The notes: generated by a model from the sequence alone, not told the origin. 64,000 nucleotides of DNA from Psychrobacter raelei (GCF_022631235.3 NZ_CP093310.2:620001-684000); one strand, 5' to 3'; counted from the stretch's first letter, positions 1 through 9,661 are shown. Made by a program: numbers and translations.

Positions 1-1
1 T

Positions 2-163
2 GCGCATTTTGATATCGCCCAAAAGCAGGCCATTGACCTATATTGGCAAATGCTGGCTCATTTGCCAGGTTATCTGGTACCCAAATTGGTACAAGAGCTA
101 CCACACAAGCCCTTTAAAACCCCTGTGGACTTATATCACAGTGACTCTGCCCATCTATTTTAA
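2..163 (+). CDS. C-terminal end of an unrecognised protein (partial)
   Basis: An open frame enters from the left edge and stops with TAA at 161-163, giving the last 53 residues of a protein. The piece has aromatic and leucine-rich helices (LYWQMLAHLPGYLVPKLVQEL) and ends in a polar tail. I do not recognise the family from this fragment. The next gene starts 11 bases after the stop, so the two may be co-transcribed. Real coding is inferred from the smooth codon use and the tight spacing; the N-terminal part lies outside the window. Confidence 0.55.
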   Translation, partial: AHFDIAQKQAIDLYWQMLAHLPGYLVPKLVQELPHKPFKTPVDLYHSDSAHLF

Positions 164-174
164 GAGAGCTTTTC

Positions 175-684
175 ATGTCTTTATGTGTTCATTCATCAGC
201 GGGTGTTAAGCGCCTAGCGAGTGCTTTTGGTATTAAAAAATCAGTGGCTTTATTGGCGATGGCTGGCTTTGTGGCCTTAGGGAGTGGCTGTACGCCGACC
301 CCGCCGGATTACAGGCCGCAAGTTACTGCGCCCGCTTATCAAGGCGGGGATGCCCAAAAAGGCGAGAAGCTATACGAGGATAACTGTACTCAGTGCCACA
401 CCATCCGCCCAGGAAGCAATAAAAAAGGGCCTCAGTTATTGGGGGTGTATATGGCGCCATCAGCTCAGCTAAAAGACTATAAATACAGTGAAGCGATGAG
501 CCATGCCAATTGGGTATGGGATGCCAAAACCTTGGACAAATATATTGCCGATCCAGAGGCAGTGCTGCCAGACACACGTATGCTGTCTGACCCCATGCCA
601 AATACCCAAGATCGACAGGATATTATCGCTTATCTATCGACACTAGGTCATGATGCGCCGCCAGTGCCCGAGGAAAAAAAGTAG
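175..684 (+). CDS. Class I c-type cytochrome, probable lipoprotein
   Basis: A 169-residue protein with a hydrophobic export segment (about residues 23-38) ending in GSGC, a lipobox-like site that would lipidate Cys39. The mature part is one cytochrome c domain. It has the haem-binding motif C71-T-Q-C74-H75, and a probable axial Met136 in a TRM context, where class I cytochromes have it. It should carry electrons in the periplasm while anchored to a membrane. A proline-rich linker follows the lipidated cysteine. The start at 175 gives a plausible signal sequence, though the lipobox lacks the usual Leu at -3. The redox partner cannot be told from the neighbours. Confidence 0.85.
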   Translation: MSLCVHSSAGVKRLASAFGIKKSVALLAMAGFVALGSGCTPTPPDYRPQVTAPAYQGGDAQKGEKLYEDNCTQCHTIRPGSNKKGPQLLGVYMAPSAQLKDYKYSEAMSHANWVWDAKTLDKYIADPEAVLPDTRMLSDPMPNTQDRQDIIAYLSTLGHDAPPVPEEKK

Positions 685-828
685 CGTTTATCCAAATCTA
701 AACTCCAAATCTAAACACTGCCACGCCAGATCATGTACGTGGTCAACCCAATGAATCCCGCTCTTGTGGTTGGCTCATTCATTATTTGGCCCAGCAGCTT
801 ATTTAGCCAACAACTATTTAGCCAGCAA

Positions 829-1413
829 CTATTTAGCTAATAATGGATAAGGGTTGACGGCACCGGAGCGGGTATAGATACCATAATGTAGGTGGGGCGG
901 GGTGCCTTTGGCATTGCCGCTGTCACCGACATATCCTATGATCTCACCGGCCTCAACCCAGTCCCCAACCTCAATATCAGCAAACTGCTGCATGTGCGCG
1001 TAATAATGCATCACACCTCCTGGGCCAATAATAGACACCACATTACCGCCGAGTCTATCCAGACCCACCTTACGAACCACGCCTATAGTCGTACTGTGAA
1101 TAGGGGTGCTGCGCTTGGCAAAAATATCTATACCCTCATGAGTACGGCCTTCACTGCGTGCTGCGCCCCAAGTATCTACCAAACTTGCCCCTTCAATGGG
1201 ATTAGGTAGGCTACCCATCTGTGGAGCGCTTTGCTGGATAAGTTCAGTATATTTGATGCGATCACTTATATAATGACGTAGTTGCTGCTGATAATCGCCA
1301 GTATAAATATAGGCCATATATCCTAAGGCACTAATAATGGCAAGCTTGATCAAAGACTTTATGGAGCGAGCCATACCGTTGCTGGGCGGTCGGTTTGGAC
1401 TGGGAGTTGGCAT
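829..1413 (-). CDS. M23-family metallopeptidase, membrane anchored
   Basis: A 194-residue protein with one N-terminal membrane segment (about residues 19-38) and a C-terminal lysostaphin-like M23 domain. Family motifs visible are H92-x3-D96 and the H174-L-H176 pair, with H140 in the YYAH stretch, consistent with a zinc site and catalytic histidine. The family cuts peptidoglycan cross-links or acts as a degenerate LytM factor; intact ligands here favour activity. It should face the periplasm. It lies downstream of fadE on the same strand, but a hairpin terminator separates them, so it probably has its own promoter. Substrate and septal or sidewall role are unknown. Confidence 0.85.
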   Translation of the reverse strand: MPTPSPNRPPSNGMARSIKSLIKLAIISALGYMAYIYTGDYQQQLRHYISDRIKYTELIQQSAPQMGSLPNPIEGASLVDTWGAARSEGRTHEGIDIFAKRSTPIHSTTIGVVRKVGLDRLGGNVVSIIGPGGVMHYYAHMQQFADIEVGDWVEAGEIIGYVGDSGNAKGTPPHLHYGIYTRSGAVNPYPLLAK

Positions 1414-1476
1414 AGAGGGACCTCGTTATTTTTATCTGGTTTGAGCGCTCAAGGCAGCAGGCCAAATATCTATAAT

Positions 1477-1515
1477 AAAAAACCGTGCTCAGAGTGATTG
1501 AACACGGTCTTTTTT
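1477..1515 (-). terminator. Bidirectional-looking intrinsic terminator after fadE
   Basis: An A-run, the stem ACCGTG/CACGGT and a T-run form an 11-bp inverted repeat between fadE and the M23 peptidase gene. It should end fadE transcription, and it is symmetrical enough to act on both strands. Confidence 0.8.
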
Positions 1516-1561
1516 AACGCTTACAGCAGGAGGTGTGGTAGAGCGCACTGTGTAGTAAGCA

Positions 1562-4411
1562 CTACTTATTGGGGCGATGCGGATTGTCTGAGCTATCGCT
1601 TTGAGCGCTCTCTGTCTGCTTATTGGCCTGCTCTAGGCTGGCTTGATGACGAGCATGATTTTTGGCCATGCGCTGCTCTAATGTCAATTCAGCATCACGC
1701 AGGCGAGGATCATTTGCTTCATTAAAGTCGGCTTCATTAAAGTCGGCTTGATCCACCTGCTCCTCTAACTGCGTTTGTTCAGAGACTGGCTTAACCTCTC
1801 CATCTTGCTGATAGCCGTGCGCGCTATTTTGATCGCCACTGTCCTCTATATAATCTGACTGCTCTGAGGCAGCTTGTGCAGGGTTTTCAATGGCTTCAAG
1901 CACATAAGGCGTTAAATTTTGCGCCGCATTTTCTAAGGTATGCGGATTATAGCGGGGTAAGGCATGATTTAAGTGCTCATCAAAGACGTCTGTAAGCAGG
2001 GCATCAAAGCGCACAGCGTTATACTCAATCAGCTGTTCAGACTCATGCTCGGTGATAACCCCATCTTTTAAGGCAGTCAACACATGATCTTCAAAGGTCA
2101 AACCGGCAAATTCGCCTTTGTTCTCCGCTTTTTTAAAGCTGTGCCATAATGGCTCTATGTGGCGTAGCATCTGGAATGCGTTTTCGATACGGCCAGTATT
2201 GTTGTCCGGATCTGTGGTGTAATACACCAAGCTTTTTAATTGCTCGCGGAAAGGGTTTTGCTCGCCATCTAACATCATCAGCTCGCCCACCTCACGTTTG
2301 AGCGCATCACTTGGCTTACTGGCAAAAGCGCCGCCTGGGAAGCAGACAAATTTAACCAAGCCGGCTGCCATACGATTTGGGAAGTTGGCATATAATTCAA
2401 AGAAGGCTTCTTGAATGGTATATAACGCATTGTCTAGTGCCAAGCGGGCGTGCAATTGTTCTGCTTTTGACTGAGTGCCATGGGCGTAATAACGTAAAAT
2501 GGCCGTCATAATAAACAGATGGGCATGAATGTCTGCTAAGCGGCCAGACAGCATCTCTTTACGTTTTAAGTCACCAGCCAAAAGTCCCAATGCCATATCA
2601 GCGGTTAGCGCAAAGTTGGCACTTAAACGGTTAATTTTTTTGTAATAAGGACGGCTAAAGCTGTCAGCGAATTTCGGTGCTTTGCTGCTACCACCAAAAT
2701 AACCGGCCACAAATGAGCGGGCACCGCGGTTAAAGGTGTAGCCTAAATGTTTGAAGAACATGTCATCAAATTTATGCTGTGCTGAGCGTTTGTCCTCACT
2801 TTGTAGCAGTTGTAGCTCTTCAAATAAGTAAGGATGGCAGCGCATGGCCCCTTGCCCGAAGATCATCAATGAACGGGTCAATATATTGGCACCCTCGACA
2901 GTGATAGAAACCGGTATGGCCTGATATGGTAGTGCTAAGAAGTTACGGGGGCCAAGCTGAATAGCACGTCCACCAACAATGTCCATACCATCATTGACTA
3001 TTTTGCGCATGGTCTCAGTAGCATAGTATTTGGCCATCGCAGTCATTACTGAGGGCGTGCCGCCTTCATTGAGGCCACAGGTGACCAAGTGACGGAATGA
3101 CTCTAGCATGTAGGTATTGCTGGCGATGTTACTGCTGGCATCTTGTACGCCCTCAAATTTACCCACAGATATTTTGAATTGCTCACGAACTTTGGCAAAG
3201 GCACCAACCGTCAAATAGCTCATCTCGCCGGCTGAAGTCGATAGGGCAGGCAACGAGATACCGCGGCCCACAGCCAGACATTCCATCAGCATACGCCAGC
3301 CTCTACCCGCATTTTCTATTCCCCCAATAATGAAGTCTAGCGGAATAAAGACATCCTTACCGACCACAGTACCATTCATAAATGGTGAGCCTGGGTTATG
3401 ACGCTCGCCGGTATGAACACCTTCATAATTGGCGGGTACTAAGGCGCACGTAATGCCGTAATCAGTTTTGTTTTTATCACCCAATAAGCCATCTGGATCA
3501 TGCAGTTTAAAGGCCAGACCCACTACGGTAGCCACAGGGGCTAAGGTAATCCAGCGCTTAGAGAAGTTCATGTTAAGGCCCAGTACCTCACGGCCTTCAT
3601 ACATGCCGTAGCACACTACGCCGGTATCAGGAATGGCACCTGCATCTGAGCCAGCTTCAGGACCGGTCAGACCAAAACAAGGGATTTCAGTACCTTTAGC
3701 CAGACCTGGCAGCCAGCGCTGCTTTTGCGCCTCAGTACCGTAGTGCATCAACAGCTCACCTGGGCCCAATGAGTTTGGCACCATACACGTAACGGCAGCC
3801 GTTAAGCTGCGTGAGGCGATCTTACTCATAATACGGCTTTGAGCATAAGGGGTAAACTCACGCCCGCCATAACTTTCAGGGATAATTAACCCCAAAAACC
3901 CATTGTCTTTAATATACTGCCATGCTTGAGGTGATAGGTCTTTATCATGATGATGAATTTGCCATTCATCTAACATGCTACACAGTATTTCTACTTCATT
4001 ATCAATAAAAGATTGTTCTTTTTCAGATAACGTTGGGTACTGATAATTGGCAAACTTATTCCAGTCCGGCGCACCCATAAACAGCTCTTTTTCCCACCAG
4101 CTGGTACCTGCATCTAATGCCTCACGTTCGGTGTCGCTCATACTAGGCATGGCGCCGGCCAGCATCTTATAAGCCGGCTTACTAATCACTGCCTGACGCA
4201 GTGGCGCGATAAGAACCAACAGGCTACCGATAATCATTGGCACGCCCAATAACAGTGACCACGGTGCGATAAAGGCACTGACCACGGCAATGACAATAAG
4301 AAAAATGGCACCAACAGTGCGGCTTAGCCCATACAAAAATACCAGCAGTAGAGCGAACAGCTGCAATAAGACGGCGAGTATAAAAAAGCCAACTAAAGTT
4401 AAAGGGGTCAT
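1562..4411 (-). CDS. fadE: Acyl-CoA dehydrogenase FadE
   Basis: A 949-residue protein of the large, membrane-attached FadE type. It catalyses the first step of fatty acid beta-oxidation, making trans-2-enoyl-CoA with FAD. Two or three hydrophobic segments occupy residues 1-75. The acyl-CoA dehydrogenase core follows (about 120-560) and contains the family stretch CFGLTGPEAGSDAG, then the FadE-specific C-terminal domain (about 580-800). E. coli FadE is 814 residues. The extra length here is an acidic, Gln/Glu/Asp-rich tail of about 130 residues, including a repeated ADFNE unit, and is probably disordered. I prefer the ATG at 4411 to a TTG three codons upstream. The gene is monocistronic, with a terminator behind it. 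Confidence 0.93.
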   Translation of the reverse strand: MTPLTLVGFFILAVLLQLFALLLVFLYGLSRTVGAIFLIVIAVVSAFIAPWSLLLGVPMIIGSLLVLIAPLRQAVISKPAYKMLAGAMPSMSDTEREALDAGTSWWEKELFMGAPDWNKFANYQYPTLSEKEQSFIDNEVEILCSMLDEWQIHHHDKDLSPQAWQYIKDNGFLGLIIPESYGGREFTPYAQSRIMSKIASRSLTAAVTCMVPNSLGPGELLMHYGTEAQKQRWLPGLAKGTEIPCFGLTGPEAGSDAGAIPDTGVVCYGMYEGREVLGLNMNFSKRWITLAPVATVVGLAFKLHDPDGLLGDKNKTDYGITCALVPANYEGVHTGERHNPGSPFMNGTVVGKDVFIPLDFIIGGIENAGRGWRMLMECLAVGRGISLPALSTSAGEMSYLTVGAFAKVREQFKISVGKFEGVQDASSNIASNTYMLESFRHLVTCGLNEGGTPSVMTAMAKYYATETMRKIVNDGMDIVGGRAIQLGPRNFLALPYQAIPVSITVEGANILTRSLMIFGQGAMRCHPYLFEELQLLQSEDKRSAQHKFDDMFFKHLGYTFNRGARSFVAGYFGGSSKAPKFADSFSRPYYKKINRLSANFALTADMALGLLAGDLKRKEMLSGRLADIHAHLFIMTAILRYYAHGTQSKAEQLHARLALDNALYTIQEAFFELYANFPNRMAAGLVKFVCFPGGAFASKPSDALKREVGELMMLDGEQNPFREQLKSLVYYTTDPDNNTGRIENAFQMLRHIEPLWHSFKKAENKGEFAGLTFEDHVLTALKDGVITEHESEQLIEYNAVRFDALLTDVFDEHLNHALPRYNPHTLENAAQNLTPYVLEAIENPAQAASEQSDYIEDSGDQNSAHGYQQDGEVKPVSEQTQLEEQVDQADFNEADFNEANDPRLRDAELTLEQRMAKNHARHQASLEQANKQTESAQSDSSDNPHRPNK

Positions 4412-4770
4412 AATTAGCAACCTAAAAAGAATTAAAAAGTAAAAAATCCGTCAACTATTGGCCAAAAGCTTGTGAGTTATAGTATGTGCTTTGCAACTTG
4501 CCTATCAATAAACTGCTTTATGGCACTTTAAATAGGCGGGAGTATTGGCCGAGTTTTATCGGTTTGATTTTAGCTGTTGTTTGATACTAATTAGCTGTTT
4601 TTTGATACTAAGTAGTAGGGCCAGATTACTTGAGGTGTCTGCTAAGTCAGACCGATAGTGACGCTATGTTACAGAGTAAGTAGATAAAAGGAGATAATCA
4701 AGCTAATAATCTTTACAATTGGTTAATTTTGTACAGATATTTTTTAGAGCTATTTTGATACAAACGATTA
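4412..4770. other. Intergenic region between fadE and radC
   Basis: A stretch of 359 bases without a supportable gene. It must hold the fadE promoter (minus strand) and lies downstream of radC. The only structure I see is the 21-bp tandem repeat listed separately; no convincing terminator follows radC. Confidence 0.6.
4570..4611. repeat. Tandem 21-bp direct repeat
   Basis: Two adjacent 21-base units of the form TTAGCTGTT(G/T)TTTGATACTAA differ at one base. They lie about 160 bases upstream of fadE. Two exact helical turns of spacing could suit a regulator, but a slippage duplication is equally likely. Confidence 0.7.
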
Positions 4771-5451
4771 TCAAAACGGTGCCGTGGCTGTTTCGGCAAA
4801 AGACAAGGTTTGATTGCGCCCAACAATAATGTGATCTGTTAGACGCAAGTCGATGGCTTCGCAGGCAAGCTTTAGGGTCTGGGTCAGATGAATGTCTGCA
4901 GCAGAAGGGGTGGCATCTTGATTGGGATGATTATGAGCGATGATAATCTGACTGGCGCCTTGCTCTAAGGCATGACGTAGCACTTGCTTGACACACACCG
5001 AACAAGAGGAGAGGCCGCCTACAAAAAGCACCTTATAATCGAGCAGGTTTAAGCCGTTATCTAAGCACAATACGGCGAATACCTCTTTACTTTCGCGGCG
5101 TATTTGGGTGGTAATATAGTCTTTGACCACTTGCGAGCGGTTTAAGCTGTTACCTGATTTAAGCTCGCTGTTTAGGTAGCGTTTGCCCATCTCAAGGCTG
5201 GCGAGTAATTGAGCATACTTAGCTGTGCCAATGCCATGACAGGCGAGCACCGCCTCTTTGGGTGCTGCCAGTAGCTCTGCAATCCCTCCAAAATGATCAA
5301 TAAGACTTCGGGCAAGCTCTATGGCTGATTGCTGCTTGCTGCCTGTTCTTAAAAATATGGCCAGTATTTCAGCATCTGTTAGATATTCGGCGCCAAGATT
5401 TAATAGTTTTTCGCGCGGTCTATCCTCTTCGTGCCAGTCTTTGATTGCCAT
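4771..5451 (-). CDS. radC: RadC / UPF0758 JAB-domain protein
   Basis: A 226-residue protein with an N-terminal helix-hairpin-helix-like region (LLAAPKEAVLACHGIG) and a C-terminal JAB/MPN metal-binding domain. The JAMM signature appears as HNHP, then PSAAD, supplying the zinc ligands. RadC proteins were once linked to DNA repair; a role in recombination or conjugation has been suggested, but the physiological substrate is unsettled. The frame stays open 16 codons upstream, but those residues are unlike the family. MAIKDWHEEDRPREKL is the usual N-terminus, so the ATG at 5451 is chosen. It is transcribed divergently from coaBC. Confidence 0.9.
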   Translation of the reverse strand: MAIKDWHEEDRPREKLLNLGAEYLTDAEILAIFLRTGSKQQSAIELARSLIDHFGGIAELLAAPKEAVLACHGIGTAKYAQLLASLEMGKRYLNSELKSGNSLNRSQVVKDYITTQIRRESKEVFAVLCLDNGLNLLDYKVLFVGGLSSCSVCVKQVLRHALEQGASQIIIAHNHPNQDATPSAADIHLTQTLKLACEAIDLRLTDHIIVGRNQTLSFAETATAPF

Positions 5452-5823
5452 GGGATTACTCTTTTGTCTGATAAGTGAATAAAATAAGATTAAGATCAAT
5501 GATGGGCGCAGTAAAACCGCCGCTTAGTCTAACAAATTATCAAGCCACCATGGCAGATATTGTGAAATTAATAACAATAAATAGTTAAGTTATTCTATTT
5601 AAAAATACAAGTTTTAATCATGGCTATGGCCTGCAAGCGGTCAGTAGGTAATGTGATCCTATGGTAGGAAGGCAAAATAGGCAGTCAGCGTTTTTGTGAC
5701 TTGCGGTGAGCTTAACCAATAAAAGCTATCCAAAACCGAGTCAAACTTGTTACCATAACCGCATTTTTATTGATAACAACTCAATCTATCGTCAGATAAC
5801 TCTCCAAAAGGTAGCTTTTGCTT
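5452..5823. other. Divergent intergenic region radC/coaBC
   Basis: About 370 bases that must carry the promoters of both genes. I see A+T-rich tracts but no promoter pair clear enough to name, and no gene. Confidence 0.5.
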
Positions 5824-7074
5824 ATGAGCCCAATCTTTACGCCTGTCACCTCTGTCGCCCCTAATATTACTAAGGTTATCCTGGCCATCACCGGGGGTAT
5901 TGCCGCTTATAAATCTGCGATACTGGCCCGACTGCTTATTAAGTCAGGCTTTGAAGTGCGGGTTATCATGACTGCAGGCGCGCAGCAGTTTATTACCCCT
6001 TTGACGTTGCAAGCATTGACGGGTAACGAGGTACATAGCGAATTATTAGACACCAAAGCAGAAGCCGGTATGGGTCATATTGAGCTGGCAAAGTGGGCAG
6101 ATCTTATTGTTATAGCCCCAGCTTCAGCCAATACTTTGGCGCGTTTGGCAATGGGCATGGCTGATGACTTACTAACCACCGTGTGTCTGGCCACAGCGGC
6201 GCCAGTGATGGTAGCGCCAGCGATGAATCAGCAAATGTGGGCACATCCTGCCGTCCAGTTAAATGTACAAACTCTTAGTGACATGGGGTATGAAATCATT
6301 GAGCCGGACAGTGGCGTGCAAGCTTGTGGCGATGTGGGCTCAGGACGATTACCTGAGCCGGATATCTTACTGCGCCAAATTATTAACTTCAAAGCCCGAC
6401 TGACTGTAGCGCAGTGTTTAACAGGTAAAAAGGTCACCATTACCGCAGGACCAACTGTAGAGGCGATTGATCCGGTACGATTCTTATCCAATCATTCCAC
6501 CGGAAAGATGGGTTTTGCTTTGGCGCGAGCTTGCCGAGATGCTGGAGCAGAAGTCACTTTGATTGCAGGTGGTAAAGTGAGCCTAATGACCCCGTTAGAG
6601 GTTAAGCGTATTGATGTGCTCTCTGCAAATGACATGCTACAAGCGGCGACCCGCTCTGTGGAAGCCGGCTGTGATATCTTTATTGCTACAGCCGCTGTGG
6701 CCGATTATCGTACCCGTGATGCCGCCCCACAAAAAATCAAAAAAACTCAGGATGAAATGACCCTGGATTTGGTAAAAAACCCTGATATTTTGGCCACCAT
6801 TTCACACAGCTATCCAGATATGTTTGTGGTAGGCTTCGCCGCTGAAACTCAAGATGTAGAAAAATATGCCCGCGGCAAACTTGAGTCAAAGAACTTAGAT
6901 ATGATTGCTTGTAATGATGTGTCACGCAAAGACATAGGTTTTGCCAGTGATGAAAATGCGATGCTGGTATTTTTTGCCAATCAGTATCAAAAACCGCCAG
7001 TTGAGTTAGAAAAAATGAGTAAAGCTAACATAGCTGAACATTTAGTTAACCTAATAGGTAGTGTTTTAACTTAA
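5824..7074 (+). CDS. coaBC: Bifunctional phosphopantothenoylcysteine decarboxylase/synthetase
   Basis: A 416-residue fusion enzyme that makes 4'-phosphopantetheine on the way to coenzyme A. The N-terminal CoaC half is a flavoprotein: ITGGIAAYK binds FMN, PASANT and APAMNQQMW are family signatures, and a cysteine in ACGDVGSGRLPE is the expected catalytic one. The CoaB half starts near residue 200 with ITAGPTVEAIDPVRFLSN and binds CTP and cysteine. It acts in the cytosol. A TTG two codons upstream (5818) is also possible; AAAAGGT lies at a usable distance from either start. The gene stands alone, without dut beside it. Confidence 0.95.
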   Translation: MSPIFTPVTSVAPNITKVILAITGGIAAYKSAILARLLIKSGFEVRVIMTAGAQQFITPLTLQALTGNEVHSELLDTKAEAGMGHIELAKWADLIVIAPASANTLARLAMGMADDLLTTVCLATAAPVMVAPAMNQQMWAHPAVQLNVQTLSDMGYEIIEPDSGVQACGDVGSGRLPEPDILLRQIINFKARLTVAQCLTGKKVTITAGPTVEAIDPVRFLSNHSTGKMGFALARACRDAGAEVTLIAGGKVSLMTPLEVKRIDVLSANDMLQAATRSVEAGCDIFIATAAVADYRTRDAAPQKIKKTQDEMTLDLVKNPDILATISHSYPDMFVVGFAAETQDVEKYARGKLESKNLDMIACNDVSRKDIGFASDENAMLVFFANQYQKPPVELEKMSKANIAEHLVNLIGSVLT

Positions 7075-7188
7075 TCTTGACTTTATAATACAGTTTAAGA
7101 GGGGGAGGGTTTTGCTTGACGCTCTCTTATCCTTGATATCTGACAGTTTATATCTGCTGTTATAAATTCAATCAAGTAAGGATTGGCT

Positions 7189-7998
7189 ATGACCGATGTT
7201 TCTGAAAATATAAAAAAAATGAACTCAACCTTAGACGCTATGCTATCTCATCGCTCAGTTCGCAGCTTTACCGATGAGCCGATTAGCGAGCAGATGCTTG
7301 AAGCCATCTTACAGGCAGGACGTGCCGTCTCAACGTCCAACTACATGCAGTCTGTTAGTGTCATTCGTATTACAGATCCTGAGCAGCGCATTAAATTTCA
7401 CCAAATCTCTAATGGCATGACACAAGAGCAGTACAATCAAGCCAAAAGCGCGGGCAAAAAACTGGCGCATCCTTATATCTTAGAGTGCCCGGAGTATCTG
7501 GTTTTTTGTATGGATAACTACCGTCATCACTTAGTTGAGCCTGAGGCGCAGCTGGACTGGATGGAGGTGGTCATTATCTCAGCTGTCGATGTTGGCCTGT
7601 ATGCACAAAATGTAATGGCTGCCGCTGAGTCTTTAGGGCTAGGTGGCGTGTATATTGGCAGTATGCGTAATGACATCGAGCGAGCGGGTGAGGTTATTAA
7701 TGCCCCCAAACACGTTGTGCCCTTATTTGGTATGTGTTTGGGTCATCCCAGCGATGCACCGGTTAATGCTACGCAAAAGCCACGATTCCCATTGTCTATG
7801 CTGGTCTCTGAAAATCAGTATACACCGGCCACTCAGCAGCAAATCGATGCCTTTAATAAAGAGGTAAAAGACTACTATGACAAAAGAGGTAGTCAGGAGC
7901 ATAAAGCTTGGGAAGCTCAAGTGACCAAAACCTTTGCGACGGCAGTGCGCCCTCAGGTTATGCCATATTTAAACAAACAAGGTTACGCCAAACGCTAA
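7189..7998 (+). CDS. NfsA/NfrA-type nitroreductase
   Basis: A 269-residue flavin oxidoreductase of the nitroreductase superfamily. The family start HRSVRSFTDEPI is present, followed by SNYMQSVSVIRI and a C-terminal basic region as in NfsA/NfrA enzymes, which bind FMN and use NADPH to reduce nitro compounds, quinones or flavin. The ATG at 7189 sits six bases after TAAGGA, better than the TTG two codons upstream. It follows coaBC by 114 bases and is probably separate from it. The true substrate cannot be read from the sequence. Confidence 0.88.
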   Translation: MTDVSENIKKMNSTLDAMLSHRSVRSFTDEPISEQMLEAILQAGRAVSTSNYMQSVSVIRITDPEQRIKFHQISNGMTQEQYNQAKSAGKKLAHPYILECPEYLVFCMDNYRHHLVEPEAQLDWMEVVIISAVDVGLYAQNVMAAAESLGLGGVYIGSMRNDIERAGEVINAPKHVVPLFGMCLGHPSDAPVNATQKPRFPLSMLVSENQYTPATQQQIDAFNKEVKDYYDKRGSQEHKAWEAQVTKTFATAVRPQVMPYLNKQGYAKR

Positions 7999-8056
7999 TC
8001 TTATAAATAACAGAACGCACTCAAGTTCTGTTAACCTTATGTTATAGGGATAGAAC

Positions 8057-8821
8057 ATGTTCGATTTCGAACAGCTATTACTGCTCTTTATATTTGCAGT
8101 GGGCTCGTTGTTACATGGTATCACCGGTATAGGTGTCACCTTAGTAACGACGGGCTCATTGGCGAGTATGTATCCTCTGCAACATGCCATCATTCTTACC
8201 ATCTTGCCCTCATTTGCGCTTAATCTGATGACTTGGCTTATCGGCGGCGAGCGCAGTATTTGGGGCAATTTTACATTTTATCTGAGCCGCTATTGGCTAC
8301 TGGCCTTGATGAGTCTGCTTGGCAGCTTACTTGGGGTTAAGCTGCTCATGTGGGTCGATAGCAGTTATATTCTACTGTTGTTGGCTGCGGTGATTGCTTT
8401 TTATGTGGCCAGTAATGCACTGGGCAAAAAGATTATTCTACCGGCCACCACACCTGTGTTAATAGTGACGGGACTGATAGCGGGCATTATCGGTGGCTCG
8501 ACCAATGCCATGTCCACCATATTGCTCATGTATTTGCTGGGCAGCACCAATGATAAAAACACCATCGCCAAAGTGGGTAACATGTGTTATTTGCTTGGCA
8601 AGGTGGCTCAGATTATTGTGCTTCGAGAGTCGATAGTGGCCCTGCCCAAAAGCGATTTACTGCTGATTGCGGTGCTGACCACCACGTCGATTGCGTTTTT
8701 ATTGGTGGGTATTCGTCTGCGCCGTTATCTCTCGCAGCAGCGGTTTCGCCAATTGGTACTGCTTATCTTAACTATGCTGGGTATTAGAGTAGGCTGGCAG
8801 GGAATTATCGGGCTGATATAG
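8057..8821 (+). CDS. TauE/SafE-family membrane permease
   Basis: A 254-residue, strongly hydrophobic protein with seven or eight predicted membrane segments. It contains the two repeated glycine-rich motifs of the family, HGITGIG near residue 22 and GLIAGIIGGSTNAM near residue 140. TauE/SafE (DUF81) proteins export sulfite, sulfoacetate or related organic anions across the inner membrane. The gene starts 58 bases after the nitroreductase stop and may share its transcript. No sulfur-metabolism gene is adjacent, so the substrate is open. Confidence 0.85.
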   Translation: MFDFEQLLLLFIFAVGSLLHGITGIGVTLVTTGSLASMYPLQHAIILTILPSFALNLMTWLIGGERSIWGNFTFYLSRYWLLALMSLLGSLLGVKLLMWVDSSYILLLLAAVIAFYVASNALGKKIILPATTPVLIVTGLIAGIIGGSTNAMSTILLMYLLGSTNDKNTIAKVGNMCYLLGKVAQIIVLRESIVALPKSDLLLIAVLTTTSIAFLLVGIRLRRYLSQQRFRQLVLLILTMLGIRVGWQGIIGLI

Positions 8822-8936
8822 CTGTATATCACTTTGGGGCCTGAATGACTGCGGTGAGTCAGGCAATCCATAGCATCTTCATTAAATGAAATCATCCAAT
8901 CGATGATAATGTCCGCCAAGGAGACAGTCGCTACTC

Positions 8937-9632
8937 ATGAAACACTCCTCTCTAAACCGTCAGCCCTCTGTATTCAAACTGCCCAGCGAGCCAGCCTGTA
9001 ACCTGATACAGACTATGAATGATCTTAGCGAGCTTGAGGGTCATATTAAACAATTGATTGACATTGAACCTCGATTTGCCCCCATTTATCAGCAGCTAGG
9101 GGTACCAAGCCTGCGCCGTAATCGCGGCGGCTTTAGAGAGTTGATGCGAGCGATGGTGGGTCAACAGCTGTCGGTAGCAGCAGCAAGCAGCATATGGAGT
9201 AAGCTTGAGAATGCGGCACTGATTACCCCAGATGCGATAATGAAAGCCGATGATGATACGCTACGCTCCCATGGCTTATCTAGACAAAAAATTCGTTATA
9301 TACGCTCCTTGGTCGAGCATGATATTGACTTTGAGGCATTGGCTCATTTGCCGGATGAGGCAGTCATCTCGGAGTTAACCGCGGTCACTGGTATTGGCAA
9401 ATGGACGGCGCAGATGTATCTATTGTTTAGTCTGGGGCGCGCCGATATATTGGCGGTAGATGATCTGGCTATTAAGGTGGGTGCCATGGAGGTGCTAGGA
9501 CTTGATGAGCGACCCACGCCAAAGCAGCTAGAACGCTTAACCCAAAGCTGGTCACCGCATCGCAGCGCCGCAAGCTTATTGCTATGGGCGCATTATGGCT
9601 GGCTAAAAGACCAAGAGGCAGTGCCGGTTTAG
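8937..9632 (+). CDS. DNA-3-methyladenine glycosylase II (AlkA-type)
   Basis: A 231-residue helix-hairpin-helix GPD glycosylase that should remove alkylated bases in base-excision repair. The hairpin TGIGKWTA occupies residues 151-158, and the catalytic Asp is most likely Asp176 in AVDDLAI. It lacks the extra N-terminal domain of E. coli AlkA, so it resembles the shorter Mag/AlkA2 forms. The start at 8937 gives a polar leader; MNDLSELEGH at residue 27 is an alternative start closer to the fold. It converges with rsmI. Confidence 0.88.
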   Translation: MKHSSLNRQPSVFKLPSEPACNLIQTMNDLSELEGHIKQLIDIEPRFAPIYQQLGVPSLRRNRGGFRELMRAMVGQQLSVAAASSIWSKLENAALITPDAIMKADDDTLRSHGLSRQKIRYIRSLVEHDIDFEALAHLPDEAVISELTAVTGIGKWTAQMYLLFSLGRADILAVDDLAIKVGAMEVLGLDERPTPKQLERLTQSWSPHRSAASLLLWAHYGWLKDQEAVPV

Positions 9633-9661
9633 GTATGGTTTAACCGCTACTAGCCTAGAGA

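Noticed and set aside
1498..1725. Plus-strand frame over the end of fadE
   Set aside because: It lies opposite the fadE coding sequence and begins within the terminator region.
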